Assembly: GCF_007748195.1 (NCBI RefSeq)
Contig: NZ_CP037920.1
Coordinates: 1,861,501-1,925,500, forward strand
Reading direction: 5' to 3'
DNA: 64,000 nt
Origin: Gimesia aquarii
Lineage (GTDB): Bacteria; Planctomycetota; Planctomycetia; Planctomycetales; Planctomycetaceae
Positions within the stretch are counted from its first letter, which is position 1. Every line of letters starts with the position of its first letter. The notes beneath the pieces are model-generated. The model had not been told where the DNA came from, made no database searches, and worked only from the letters and a program-made list of their open reading frames with translations. The position numbers and the translations under genes were made by a program. Positions 35,876 through 45,487 of this stretch are shown in pieces.

Positions 35876-38158
35876 ATGACCAACTCTCCTGCCATAACAC
35901 AAAAAAAATTGACTGTTGCCATTATTGGTAACCCCAATACAGGAAAGAGCACTCTATTCAATCATCTTTCCGGTGGGCACGCTCATATAGGAAATTTTCC
36001 TGGTGTGACCGTGGAAAAGAAGGTGGGGAGTGTTACCTGGGAAGGCCGGAGCATCGATCTGGTTGATTTGCCGGGAACCTATAGTCTGGCACCTCGCTCT
36101 ATTGACGAAATGGTGGCAGTTGATGTCTTGCTGGGAAGACAAAAAGATGTTCCGCTTCCCGATGCCATCGTTTGCATAGCGGATGCATCAAATCTGGAAC
36201 GAAATCTTTATTTGTTCAGCCAGATTCTTGATTTGTCGATTCCCGTTGTTTTAGTTCTCAACATGTGTGATCTTGCTCGCTCACGGGGGATTGAGATTGA
36301 TGCAACGGCTTTATCACAAAAACTAAAATTACCTGTGGTGTGTACCGAAGCGCATGCTGGGAAAGGAGTCAATGAATTAAAGGCAGAAATAGTACGGATT
36401 GGCGTTGGAGAGAAACATCTGCCTTTGTCTCTTTTTCCCGATGCCTTTTACCACGAGCGCGAGCAGTTGTCTGAGAAGCTTCAGACCGATGAAGATGGAA
36501 TACCCCCCGATTTTCTGGTGGATCGATTACTGCTTGATGTGGGGGGGTATGTCGAATCGTACTTTGAGCACCATACTCATAATGGCCTGATGGATGATTT
36601 ACGTCAGGCACGCCTGCGCTTGAAGGAGGCAGGTTATGCTGTTCCGGCGATGGAAGCGCGCTTGCGTTATGGCTGGAGCAGGGATCTGTTAAAAGACGTC
36701 ATAAAACATCCCCAAGAACATCAAGTGACGACCTCTGATCGAATTGATCGTTGGTTAACCCATCGTGTATTTGGTTTTCTATTTTTTTTCGCGTTGATGT
36801 TTTTTGTGTTTCAGTCTGTCTTTACCTGGGCAGGCCCTGCCATGGATCTGATTGAAGCGGGGCAGGGAATGGTAGAGGGAGCTGTGGAATCGTTGATTTC
36901 TCCTGGTCCATTGAGAAGCCTAGTTGTAGATGGAGTGGTGGCTGGTGTTGGAGGTGTGCTCATTTTTCTTCCACAGATTGTGATTTTGTATTTCTTTATT
37001 GCAGTATTGGAAGACAGTGGTTATATGGCACGCGCAGCATTTATCATGGATCGATTAATGAGAAGTCTGGGGTTGAGTGGCAAATCGTTCATTCCGTTGA
37101 TGTCCTCTTTTGCTTGTGCTGTCCCCGGGATTATGGCAACGCGCGTCATTGAAAATCGACACGAACGACTGGTGACAATTTTAGTGGCGCCTTTAATGAG
37201 TTGCTCGGCGCGTTGGCCTGTCTACACACTTTTTATCGCTGCTTTCATTCCGAATATTGCTTACCTGTCACTGGCAGGGAGTCCCCTGGTGACATTGCAG
37301 GGACTCGTACTGTTTGGCATGTCATCGATTGGAGCATTGGTTGCGATTCCCGTAGCCTGGTTTTTGAAACGAGTTTGTTTCAAAGGGGATGTGGCACCAT
37401 TTGTAATGGAATTACCGGGTTATAAATGGCCTTCTCCTCGTAATGTAATTTTACGAGTTTATAATCGTGCGAAGTCTTTTGTCGTTAAAGCTGGTACTTT
37501 GATTTTTCTGACATCAATCATAATTTGGGCCGCTGGCTATTTTCCGGGTGACCATAGCGAGCAATTTCAAATTCAGCAGAGAATCGAAACGATTGATTCT
37601 AAAGTTCAAAAACTTGAAGTTGAGATTACCGAGACTGATGAAGGTGATCAGATGGCTCTCAAGGAATTACAAGCTCAAAAGGAATTACTTTCAGCGGAGC
37701 AGACTGGATTGAATGAGCAGCAGAATCTGGTGAGCAGTCAATTAGTGGAATCCAGTTTTTTAGGTCAGGCAGGGCATTTGATTGCTCCCGTAGTCAAACC
37801 TCTGGGATGGGACTGGAAAATAGGTGTGGGAGTAATAGCATCCTTTCCTGCACGAGAAGTGATTATTTCCACTTTGGGAACCATTTATAGTCTGGGCGGA
37901 GACGTAGGTGAAGATGACGAAGGATTGATTGGCTCAATCCGTGCTGCGACCTGGCCTGATGGCAGCAAGGTGTTTAATGTTCCGGTCGCGATTTCGATTA
38001 TGGTCTTTTTCGCTTTGTGTGCCCAGTGTGCGGCGACATTGATGGTCATTCGGCGAGAAACCAACAGTTGGTTGTGGCCGGTAATCTCATTTACCTATAT
38101 GACAACGCTGGCCTATGTGGGAGCATTCATTTCCTATCAGGTGGGGATGTTGTTTTAA
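35876..38158 (+). CDS. feoB: Ferrous iron transport protein B
   Basis: 760 residues. The N-terminal G domain has G1 IGNPNTGKST (about 17-26), a G2 Thr in FPGVTVEKK, G3 DLPGTYSLAPRS (about 64-75) and G4 NMCD. A helical GDI-like region follows to about 280. The membrane part starts near residue 300 and includes two gate motifs: YMARAAFIMDRLM followed by SFACAVPGIMATR, and a later FPAREVIISTLGTIYSL. An insertion at about 562-620 (RIETIDSKVQKLEVEI, then Glu/Lys/Gln-rich heptads) forms a predicted coiled coil between membrane segments, longer than in E. coli. FeoB imports Fe2+ across the inner membrane. It lies in an operon with feoA and the Cys-rich protein. Confidence 0.96.
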   Translation: MTNSPAITQKKLTVAIIGNPNTGKSTLFNHLSGGHAHIGNFPGVTVEKKVGSVTWEGRSIDLVDLPGTYSLAPRSIDEMVAVDVLLGRQKDVPLPDAIVCIADASNLERNLYLFSQILDLSIPVVLVLNMCDLARSRGIEIDATALSQKLKLPVVCTEAHAGKGVNELKAEIVRIGVGEKHLPLSLFPDAFYHEREQLSEKLQTDEDGIPPDFLVDRLLLDVGGYVESYFEHHTHNGLMDDLRQARLRLKEAGYAVPAMEARLRYGWSRDLLKDVIKHPQEHQVTTSDRIDRWLTHRVFGFLFFFALMFFVFQSVFTWAGPAMDLIEAGQGMVEGAVESLISPGPLRSLVVDGVVAGVGGVLIFLPQIVILYFFIAVLEDSGYMARAAFIMDRLMRSLGLSGKSFIPLMSSFACAVPGIMATRVIENRHERLVTILVAPLMSCSARWPVYTLFIAAFIPNIAYLSLAGSPLVTLQGLVLFGMSSIGALVAIPVAWFLKRVCFKGDVAPFVMELPGYKWPSPRNVILRVYNRAKSFVVKAGTLIFLTSIIIWAAGYFPGDHSEQFQIQQRIETIDSKVQKLEVEITETDEGDQMALKELQAQKELLSAEQTGLNEQQNLVSSQLVESSFLGQAGHLIAPVVKPLGWDWKIGVGVIASFPAREVIISTLGTIYSLGGDVGEDDEGLIGSIRAATWPDGSKVFNVPVAISIMVFFALCAQCAATLMVIRRETNSWLWPVISFTYMTTLAYVGAFISYQVGMLF

Positions 38159-38218
38159 CTAAAGTTGATAGTGGTAACATATATAAATACCATTCGAATT
38201 TTAGGATCAGTCCGGGTT

Positions 38219-38413
38219 ATGAATCAGATTGACTGGCAACTAGTGGGAGCCCTGGCTTGTGTTGCGACAGCCGTCTTTTTTCTGCTCCGTCGTATTGTGC
38301 GTTTTTTCAAACAAAGGACTGGCTGTGCTGGCGCCTCCTGCACTGGTTGTGATTCAGGAACTAGTAAAACTCCCGACTTTGTTTCGCTGGATCAACTGAA
38401 ACATTCCGACTAG
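38219..38413 (+). CDS. FeoB-associated Cys-rich membrane protein
   Basis: 64 residues from the ATG at 38219 (a TTG at 38165 is in frame but unsupported). There is one N-terminal membrane helix (LVGALACVATAVFFLLRRIV) followed by a short cytoplasmic tail with CAGASCTGCDSG. This matches the small Cys-rich membrane proteins encoded next to feoB in many bacteria. A role in iron handling or FeoB assembly is likely but unproved. It starts 60 bp after feoB. Its stop codon overlaps the stop of a possible small minus-strand frame through a CTAG. Confidence 0.7.
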   Translation: MNQIDWQLVGALACVATAVFFLLRRIVRFFKQRTGCAGASCTGCDSGTSKTPDFVSLDQLKHSD

Positions 38414-38598
38414 ATCAGACCGCAATTCTCAGGCTCAACGCTGACCTGCTCTTGAAGTACAAATTTTTCCCCTCTTCTATGCAGATGATATCGGATAAAA
38501 TCGGTGATGCTCTGGTGATTTTTCTGGTATGTCTCCATTCCGGACTCGTTGAAAGAGAGCCAGTTGGTTCGTCTGTTTCTATTCACTGATTGTGACAA
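38410..38598 (-). CDS. Possible small minus-strand gene
   Basis: 62 codons from TTG 38598 (a GTG or an internal ATG could also start it). The sequence is rich in charged and aromatic residues (YQKNHQSITDFIRYHLHRRG) and looks more protein-like than most random frames. However, there is no clear ribosome site and the start is non-standard. Its stop lies on the same CTAG as the stop of the FeoB-associated gene. It may be a real small protein, a gene remnant or chance. Confidence 0.25.
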   Translation of the reverse strand: MSQSVNRNRRTNWLSFNESGMETYQKNHQSITDFIRYHLHRRGEKFVLQEQVSVEPENCGLI

Positions 38599-39081
38599 TT
38601 ATCATCTTGAAGGGCGTAAACCAGTCAAGGGGTGATCGATGTGTGAAAGTGAGTTGAAGGATCTGCGATGTAAAATGAATGCTGCTTCAAAACAGGTGAA
38701 ACGATTTGATAGCTATGCAAATCAATGGTGTTGATTGTGAATCGGATCAGGGACTATCTCGTTTATTTGTAATTTCAAGTGGTTTTTATAGTGATAGAAT
38801 CACCAGGGGATAATCGATGCACTATCAAGAAAATATTCCCACGCGCGCGACGCAGATTACGCAGTTTTAAGTAGAGACTTCGCTAAGTCAATATTGAAAA
38901 TGAGTCCTGTTTTTAAGGAAAATTAGATGAGACTTAAATCTGTCAATTGAGTTTTAAATCAATTGTTTTCCGACAGATCTACGTTTCTGAGCGTTTGGTT
39001 TTGAAATCAAAGAGAATACGATAGCGAATAAGGAAACAGTGATGATTCTTTTGAAGTTGTTTTTGAATAGAAAGTAAGTAA
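38599..39081. other. Intergenic region before the hydrolase gene
   Basis: About 480 bp (668 bp if the possible small gene is discounted). AT-rich. No supported gene, promoter pair or terminator was recognised. Confidence 0.3.
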
Positions 39082-40512
39082 ATGAAAACCGGGATCAGTT
39101 TAAGCATTCTGTTCTTACTCACAATTCTTAGTAGCGGTTTTGTTTTTAGTAGTCATATTGAGGCAGCCGATAAATCGAAATCGAAGAATGAAATCGATAA
39201 AAAGAACTCTGAGTATGCTAATCCAGTTGCACGAAATCGTGGGCGACTTTATCAGGTGAGTATACCGCCTCGTGAACAGGATGCTTATGAAAATGCCTAC
39301 TACCGATTGTGGGTTCCCGATCATGTCAAACAGATTCGAGGGGTCATCGTGCGACAGCATGGTTGTGGTGCTGGTGCCAGGAAGTATGGTCTGGAACACG
39401 CGGATGATTTGCAGTGGCAGGCTTTGGCCAGAAAGTGGGATTGTGCGTTGCTAGGAACTCAAATCTGGGCACCTGAAGAAGAATGCAGCACCTGGTATAT
39501 GCCCGCTGATGGTTCGGAGCACGCATTTTTTTCTGCACTTCAGAAGTTGGGGAAGCTTAGTCATCACCCTGAGATTGCAAAGGCACCCTGGTGTTTATGG
39601 GGGCACTCCGGTGGTGCGTTGTGGGTGATGAATATGCTGTACCGAAATCCGGAACGTGTGATTGCCGTGTTTCCTCGTTCGGGAGGATTGGCTCCCGTCA
39701 ATCGAGAGTTACCCCGTAGTCAGCCGCTTAAACCGGATAGTAACTCCGCTGTCTTTCAGGTTCCCGTGATGTTCTGTTATGGTGAAAAAGAAAATCAGCC
39801 TGGTGAGCGTTTTTATGCAGCAGTGATTGGTACACATCACGTTTTTGATGTCGCACGCGAAAAACAGGCGCAGTGGTCAGTTGCCGAACACCCTGGTTCG
39901 AGTCATGAAAACAGTAATAGCAGGTTACTGGCGATTCGTTTTTTTGACTCAATACTCAAACAGCGTTTACCAAACGATTCAAAATCAACCAAACTGAAAC
40001 AGCTCGATTATCAGTCAGGTTGGCTTGGCGATCTAAAATCAAAATCAATTCAGTCACTTATGAAGCATCAGATCGTTGATTCAAAGCAACAGTCCTGGTT
40101 ACCCGATAAGAAGGTGGCTGCAGCCTGGCGCGAACTGGTAAAGTCAGGTAGGATTTTGGATACATCACCTCCTGCCGCACCTTTAGCAGTACAGGTCAGC
40201 AGTGTGTCAGGCAAAGGTGTGAAACTCGAATGGCAGGCAGAAGCCGATTTGGAAAGCGGAATTCATGCTTTCCAGGTTTATCGCGATGGTGAAATCATTG
40301 GTACGGTTCAAGGTCATCGGAATCAACGATGGAATCCTGAGGGGCATTTCCACGCCTGGAATTATTCGGATCAGCCGATATTTGATGATCATCCAGCACC
40401 GAAGATGGAGTTCCTGGATCAGACTAATGAGGCTTCTTCAAAGGCAAAATATGAAATTTCGACGGTTAATCAGGCAGGACTAAAATCTTCTCGAACTGTT
40501 GGTAAAAAATAA
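39082..40512 (+). CDS. Secreted alpha/beta hydrolase with C-terminal beta-sandwich
   Basis: 476 residues. Signal peptide with core LSILFLLTILSSGFVFSS, cut near IEAAD. A hydrolase core follows (about 55-300): VIVRQHGCGAG resembling an oxyanion region, the nucleophile elbow GHSGGA with Ser 176, and AEHPGSSHENS near the catalytic His. The C-terminal about 130 residues, from PPAAPLAVQVSSVSGKGVKLEWQ, look like a fibronectin type III fold (EWQA..DLESGIHAFQVYRDG). Probably an exported esterase or peptidase of the feruloyl-esterase-like kind; the substrate is unknown. It stands alone and precedes an SPFH protein gene. Confidence 0.7.
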   Translation: MKTGISLSILFLLTILSSGFVFSSHIEAADKSKSKNEIDKKNSEYANPVARNRGRLYQVSIPPREQDAYENAYYRLWVPDHVKQIRGVIVRQHGCGAGARKYGLEHADDLQWQALARKWDCALLGTQIWAPEEECSTWYMPADGSEHAFFSALQKLGKLSHHPEIAKAPWCLWGHSGGALWVMNMLYRNPERVIAVFPRSGGLAPVNRELPRSQPLKPDSNSAVFQVPVMFCYGEKENQPGERFYAAVIGTHHVFDVAREKQAQWSVAEHPGSSHENSNSRLLAIRFFDSILKQRLPNDSKSTKLKQLDYQSGWLGDLKSKSIQSLMKHQIVDSKQQSWLPDKKVAAAWRELVKSGRILDTSPPAAPLAVQVSSVSGKGVKLEWQAEADLESGIHAFQVYRDGEIIGTVQGHRNQRWNPEGHFHAWNYSDQPIFDDHPAPKMEFLDQTNEASSKAKYEISTVNQAGLKSSRTVGKK

Positions 40513-40627
40513 TAGTGGAGTTGGTGAAAATAAGGGGAAATATTTGATCTCGAACTCAGACAGCTACGTTTTTAGAAGTAATCATATTCGATAAATAGAA
40601 ACCATGTCGGAATCAGGGAGAAATGTG

Positions 40628-41569
40628 ATGACTGAAGAGAAACAATATGACCCAATATCGGGTTGGAATCCGCTGGCTGTTTGTTTGTGTGGATTATTGT
40701 TAGCAGTGTTTTTGTTCGTGTCTGCCGTTGCGGCAGAAAGTGTGCCACTAATCTTACTGGCGATCATAATAGTGCCAGCCTGTATCATTGGTTTGTTTGG
40801 GTGTATGGCGGTTGCTCCGAATCAGGCACGAGTTTTATTGTTGTTTGGTGAGTATAAAGGGTCAGTGACGCGCTCTGGTTTTTTCTGGGTCAATCCGTTT
40901 TTCTCCAAACAAAAGATCTCTTTGCGAATTCGTAATTTTGAGACCGGATCAATCTCAACTCCTGAGCAGAAAGATCCCACGACCGGGAAAATTCTTCAGG
41001 CCAAAAGTCGTTCGGCGGGAAAACCTTCGAAAGTGAATGACCGAGATGGTAATCCGGTCGATATTTCCACGGTAGTAGTCTGGCGTGTAGTCAATACCGC
41101 GGAAGCAATGTTCGAAGTAGATGACTATGAAGATTTTGTGGCCGTTCAAAGTGAAGCAGCATTACGTAATCTTGCCAGTCGTCATCCTTACGATAGCGAA
41201 GACCATGAAGTGTCTTTACGTGGTAATACAACTGAAGTCTGTGATCAGTTAAAGATTGATATTCAGGAACGTCTGGATAAAGCAGGCGTCGAGGTCATAG
41301 AAGCACGTATCAGTCATCTTGCTTATGCACAGGAAATTGCTGCCGCGATGTTACAACGACAACAGGCACAAGCAGTCGTGGCAGCCAGAACTAAAATTGT
41401 TGAGGGAGCAGTTGGAATGGTCGAAATGGCTTTAGACCATCTGGCAGAACGGAGAGTCATCGAATTGGATAACGAACATCGGTCAGCGTTGGTATCTAAT
41501 TTGTTGGTTGTATTATGCAGCGATCGTCATACTCAGCCCGTGGTCAATACAGGAAGTTCACACTCATAG
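40628..41569 (+). CDS. SPFH/band 7 membrane protein
   Basis: 313 residues from the ATG at 40628, preferred because GGGAG lies about 8 nt upstream (ATG 40604 is also in frame). Two N-terminal membrane segments (about 18-65) precede the SPFH domain: [40 protein letters not shown], and [23 protein letters not shown], then a helical ...[18 protein letters not shown]...[20 protein letters not shown] end. The family scaffolds membrane microdomains. The protein ends soon after the SPFH helix and lacks a long flotillin tail. It is a single gene that converges with the FecR gene across about 500 bp. Confidence 0.9.
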   Translation: MTEEKQYDPISGWNPLAVCLCGLLLAVFLFVSAVAAESVPLILLAIIIVPACIIGLFGCMAVAPNQARVLLLFGEYKGSVTRSGFFWVNPFFSKQKISLRIRNFETGSISTPEQKDPTTGKILQAKSRSAGKPSKVNDRDGNPVDISTVVVWRVVNTAEAMFEVDDYEDFVAVQSEAALRNLASRHPYDSEDHEVSLRGNTTEVCDQLKIDIQERLDKAGVEVIEARISHLAYAQEIAAAMLQRQQAQAVVAARTKIVEGAVGMVEMALDHLAERRVIELDNEHRSALVSNLLVVLCSDRHTQPVVNTGSSHS

Positions 41570-42067
41570 AGTTTGATTCATTGATTGATATGAGATCCCA
41601 GATTTTTTTTGGATAGCTTCTCTCAAAAACTGAAGTACGAAAAAGAATAGAACTTTAAAAGGACTTACTCCGGTTCGTATTCGATCTGAAAATGTTAAGG
41701 TAAAGCTAAAATGAAGGAAGGGAAGATGAGCCAACCCTCATCTCCCCTTCTGCCGTTCAGGGACTAGCATTGTATGAACAAAAAGAATTACGATGAAGAC
41801 GTAACTGATTGCTCTGCTATCAACAAATTGTCTACTCGATTCAAAAATTTACTATAAAAAAATAGAGAATGTTGGAATATTCAGAAAAGAAATATCGGTA
41901 CAATAATTCCATTCAGTTTTTGGAACGCCACTTATAAAAGTATAGTTGCGAGTTAAAATTTTATTGAAACTCTATGTAAGACTTTTCTGTGTAATTCATT
42001 CAGGGGTTGCATAAGTACAAAATAGAATGAAATATACGGAAGAAAATGAGAAGAAAGTGGAGCGCAA
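41570..42067. other. Convergent intergenic region
   Basis: 498 bp without a gene. A large hairpin at 41718-41749 lies in it (see next entry). The remainder is AT-rich. Confidence 0.35.
41718..41749. terminator. Candidate bidirectional hairpin between convergent genes
   Basis: A 13-bp stem with one mismatch (AAGGGAAGATGAG, 41718-41730, with CTCATCTCCCCTT, 41737-41749) and a CCAACC loop. It lacks a T-run on either strand. Its place between converging genes suggests transcript-end formation for both, but this is not certain. Confidence 0.5.
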
Positions 42068-43735
42068 TTACTTCACTTTTGGAGGATCGGGGTCATTAAA
42101 ATTTACAACGGATTCCCAAGTTGTGCCGATGTGGAGTTCATCGAAGAGATATTTGCTGTTTCTACCTGCAAAGATTCGAACATGATCAAATACTGTTGAA
42201 TCATAAAATGGGTCAGTGGTGCATGTCCAAATATGTGGTTCTTGCTCTGGGATTTTTTCGGTTCCAGAAAAAACGCGTAAAAATATCTGGTCTGGTGATT
42301 TTTCACTCGCCACAATTTTCCCAACAAAGAAATATGGTTTTTCATCTTCTAATGGTGGCGCTTTCTCAACTGTTTGAGTCTGAATACGTAAAGAGGGAAA
42401 TCTGTTAGAACTGATGCCAAATAATATTTTTTTCGCGTTTTTTTGATCTTCGTTCGATTTCCCCAAGTTCCATAAGGAAATGTTTCCATACTGACGGTCA
42501 ATGGCAGGACTCCATTTTCTTTTCTGAATAAAAAAGCTGATGTAGTAGATTGCGTCAATATCGAGCCGAACTGGTTTTTTTAAAGTGCGCCAGCCGATCT
42601 TTCCACGTTCTATTTCGACACAACCTAATTGGTTAGGTGAAAGTTCTTTAGGCACGAGTGACTTTGTAGGATAGCTATTTCCGACAGCGAGCCCTGACCA
42701 GTTTTTATGATTTCGCCAATGGGTTTCCCAGCCAATTCCCCCTCGCTGCCATTCGGAAAGCTCTTCTGGAGTGATGATTTTTGAGGGATGAAAACTGTCA
42801 TAAGCAATTAACTCATCCAGATTGACCTTCTTTGCATTTCTCGGCTTTCCTGGAACTTCACGTTGAAACTTTGTCAACTCTAAAGGAATATCTTTGTTTT
42901 TTGTGATATCCCGCGCTTTCCCTTGATTGACGATCAAATCTTTGGACTTGCCTGAGGGCTCTACTCTGACAGAGCCTTGAAAAACATGCAGTTCCGTATC
43001 TCCGTTGTCCTCCACTTTCGTTCCATATTCAGTACCGATGTCAAAGAAAGTGGCTTGGGGAGTCGTTAACGCGAATTCCGGTGCGGATTCATATCCATGT
43101 AGAACGACCTCTCCTGAATCAACTATTGCAGAGTTTGCTGAATTGATATGGATTTTTGTTGGGCCTTTGAGAACTAAGCGAATTCCACTATCAAAGCGGA
43201 ATTCTGCAGTTCCTGTTTCCAAATAGAGGTCCTTTGTTAACAATCGCTGTCCAGAGAAAAGAGGTTCGGTATCACCGCCCCATACGCAATTATTTGATCG
43301 TGTGAGAGTGGCTACATAAGGCAGGTCTTTGGGCTCTGTGATTCTTGGAATATTTACAGCAGGGATGGGTTCCCAGATAAAGCGACCTGTGATTGACTTT
43401 TCTGCGAACAGCATGAGAGAAACTGAGGCCGTTGCTACAGCCAGGTAACTGAGCATCGAGAATAGTTTCGTGTTTCGTCTAAAAACAGGTGCTTTTGAAG
43501 CTGGTTTAGTTTGAGGGACCTCATCAGTGAAGATTTGGTCAAGTTCTTTTAATCTTTCAACGTAGCTTTTCTGAACACCGGTTTGGATATCGAGATAATC
43601 AAAGTAAGTCTGCATCGCTTCAGGAGTCGAACTAAGATATTGTTCCAGTTCTTCAAATTCTGATTTGGATATTTTACCGTCAATCAGTTGATTTAACAGT
43701 CGATCAAAATTGGGAGGGAGCTCATGAACAGTCAT
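42068..43735 (-). CDS. FecR-domain anti-sigma factor with C-terminal concanavalin-like domain
   Basis: 555 residues. N-terminal cytoplasmic anti-sigma-like helices (about 1-70), one membrane segment (about 91-110), a FecR domain (about 150-265: GTAEFRFDSGIRLVLKGPT and TPQATFFDIGTEYGTKV) and a C-terminal LamG/concanavalin-like beta sandwich ending FDELHIGTTWESV. This architecture is common in planctomycetes and partners with the Rhodopirellula-type ECF sigma factor. The ATG overlaps the sigma gene's TGA (ATGA), so translation is coupled. It would hold the sigma factor at the membrane until a signal on the outer side is sensed by the carbohydrate-binding-like domain; this is inference. Confidence 0.75.
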   Translation of the reverse strand: MTVHELPPNFDRLLNQLIDGKISKSEFEELEQYLSSTPEAMQTYFDYLDIQTGVQKSYVERLKELDQIFTDEVPQTKPASKAPVFRRNTKLFSMLSYLAVATASVSLMLFAEKSITGRFIWEPIPAVNIPRITEPKDLPYVATLTRSNNCVWGGDTEPLFSGQRLLTKDLYLETGTAEFRFDSGIRLVLKGPTKIHINSANSAIVDSGEVVLHGYESAPEFALTTPQATFFDIGTEYGTKVEDNGDTELHVFQGSVRVEPSGKSKDLIVNQGKARDITKNKDIPLELTKFQREVPGKPRNAKKVNLDELIAYDSFHPSKIITPEELSEWQRGGIGWETHWRNHKNWSGLAVGNSYPTKSLVPKELSPNQLGCVEIERGKIGWRTLKKPVRLDIDAIYYISFFIQKRKWSPAIDRQYGNISLWNLGKSNEDQKNAKKILFGISSNRFPSLRIQTQTVEKAPPLEDEKPYFFVGKIVASEKSPDQIFLRVFSGTEKIPEQEPHIWTCTTDPFYDSTVFDHVRIFAGRNSKYLFDELHIGTTWESVVNFNDPDPPKVK

Positions 43736-44280
43736 TGCGATTGGCCCTCACTTTTAAGCTTTCTCAAAATGCATTGAGCTAATTCACGTCTGAGGGTGCT
43801 CAGACGGTTGTAAAGTGTTTGGACCGTTTTACCAGCTTTCTCTGCAAATTCTTTGATGGACTGTTTTTCAAATGTCGCCTGCAAAAGCAATTCCTGATCA
43901 GCTGAACTTAAACCGCTGAAGCAGTCTTGCAAAAGCTCAAGCCGAGTGTTGTGATTGCTTAAATGGCGCATCCGCTCCGCAGACATTGTTTCGATTAACT
44001 CCTGACTGAAAAAGTGTCGATCGCGTTGAATACTTCTACGAAAATTGCAAACAGTAAAAAAAGCGATTCCACATGCCCAGGAAAAAAAATCTCGTTCTTG
44101 ATCAAATTCACTGAATTTATTCCAGAGCGTCAAACATACATGTTGATATACGTCTTCTGCATCTGAGTTGTGGGGAACTAAAGTCCGGATATACCCAAAA
44201 ATGCGTAACCTCTCTGTGGTCAATAATTCTGTAAACACTCTTCTAGCATCTTGATCAGAAGAAGTGTTGAATGTCGACAT
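43732..44280 (-). CDS. ECF sigma-70 factor, Rhodopirellula/Verrucomicrobia type
   Basis: 182 residues. Region 2 (about 25-95: RIFGYIRTLVPHNSDAEDVYQHV and WNKFSEFDQERDFFSWACGIAFFTV) and region 4 (about 125-175: FSGLSSADQELLLQATFEKQS and KTVQTLYNRLSTLRREL) are complete, with no region 1.1 or 3. These ECF factors are co-encoded with FecR proteins. The target promoters are unknown. It is the first gene of the leftward pair; the divergent small lipoprotein gene across 424 bp is a possible target. The start ATG at 44280 lacks an obvious close ribosome site. Confidence 0.85.
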   Translation of the reverse strand: MSTFNTSSDQDARRVFTELLTTERLRIFGYIRTLVPHNSDAEDVYQHVCLTLWNKFSEFDQERDFFSWACGIAFFTVCNFRRSIQRDRHFFSQELIETMSAERMRHLSNHNTRLELLQDCFSGLSSADQELLLQATFEKQSIKEFAEKAGKTVQTLYNRLSTLRRELAQCILRKLKSEGQSQ

Positions 44281-44704
44281 TAGGTCCGGTATCTCCGTTC
44301 AGTGGATTCTGTAAAGCTTGCCAAGTATTTAATATAATGGCTGGAATCAGTCATTAAAATTAAATACTACAAACTTTAGGAAAGAACGGAAATCGTTACC
44401 AAATCTGCTGTCATAAACAATGCATACGAGTTATTTTCTATAAATAAAAAGTGTCATGTGCATATAATTTATTGTTCCAAAGTTACTGAGATCTAATGTC
44501 ATAAATTTGAAAATCGCGTTTTCTTAAAGAATTTAATTTGTAAACATGAATAAAAATATTGTCTTTTTGTTCGAATGATTCGTTTTTCAGCGAAGTATAG
44601 AAATCTGATGATATCGGTCTCTTTTTGTGTTAATCTGTGCTTTTAATATAGTATCAAATCGTGTTTTTCAAATTCATTTCTCTTTCTAATTGCGAGTATC
44701 ACCA
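44281..44704. other. Divergent AT-rich intergenic region
   Basis: 424 bp. A weak rightward promoter (TTGTGT 44625-44630, 16-bp spacer, TATAGT 44647-44652) may serve the small lipoprotein gene. No gene recognised. An ECF-type promoter for the sigma gene itself may be here but I could not define one. Confidence 0.35.
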
Positions 44705-45331
44705 ATGAAAGATTTAGTGGACAAAATATCTATTGGTATGAACGCTGTTCTAATTTGTTTTCTACTAATCTTTGCAGCATTAGGATGTCAGGACCCTTCT
44801 GAAATAGCAAAACAGCAAGATGCAGCTCAGGGCAAACAACAGGAAGCAGTGGGAGACGCTCAAAAACCGGAATTGCCTGAAGGGGGAATGGCCGATCAGG
44901 CTGTGCAAAATGTAGAAGCTGGGAATCAGGGAGCACCTCAAAATAACACGAAAAAAAGCATTATTCATAAGACGACAGCCGTTGTCGTTGATGCTAAAAA
45001 AGCATTGAAAAATCCAGAGATTTCTGTTGTCGATGGCAAGATCAAAGGGGTTGATCCTTTTACTCAAGCTGGAAGTGCTTATTTTTCGATGGCGTCTCGT
45101 GTCAGTACTTTAGGGATGCAGCAAGCGATAAAAGCGTACAAGGCACTCAATGATAAATTTCCTAGTTACGATGAGTACATGAAAATGATGAAGGAAAATC
45201 GAGTGGAATTTGCTCAGCTCCCTCCTTACAAAATGTATGGCTACGATGATGAAACGGGAAACATACTGGTCTTGCAGGATAACAAGAAAAAAGCAGAGCT
45301 CTATAAAGAAGCGGGGATTCCGCTTGATTGA
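44705..45331 (+). CDS. Lipoprotein of unknown function
   Basis: 208 residues from the ATG at 44705 (an in-frame start at 44690 has no ribosome support). The signal peptide ends in the lipobox AALGC. A Gln/Glu/Ala-rich spacer (about 25-90) leads to a compact C-terminal part with VDPFTQAGSAYFSMASRVST, DKFPSYDEYMKMMKENRVEF and YKMYGYDDETGNILVLQDNK. I do not recognise the family, though the FPSYDEYM segment occurs in planctomycete proteins of this kind. It could be an envelope assembly factor. It is divergent from the ECF sigma/FecR pair. Confidence 0.6.
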   Translation: MKDLVDKISIGMNAVLICFLLIFAALGCQDPSEIAKQQDAAQGKQQEAVGDAQKPELPEGGMADQAVQNVEAGNQGAPQNNTKKSIIHKTTAVVVDAKKALKNPEISVVDGKIKGVDPFTQAGSAYFSMASRVSTLGMQQAIKAYKALNDKFPSYDEYMKMMKENRVEFAQLPPYKMYGYDDETGNILVLQDNKKKAELYKEAGIPLD

Positions 45332-45487
45332 TCAGTTTGGTGTCTGATTGGCATACTATCTGCGTATTACCTCTTTATCACTTTGATTGAAGAGTGGATG
45401 TTGTTTTGAAGCAACATTCGTTTCAAAGCAGATTCAATTTGTTGATTTTAAGCAACATCTTGAATGACTTCTGAAGAGGTAAGACTT

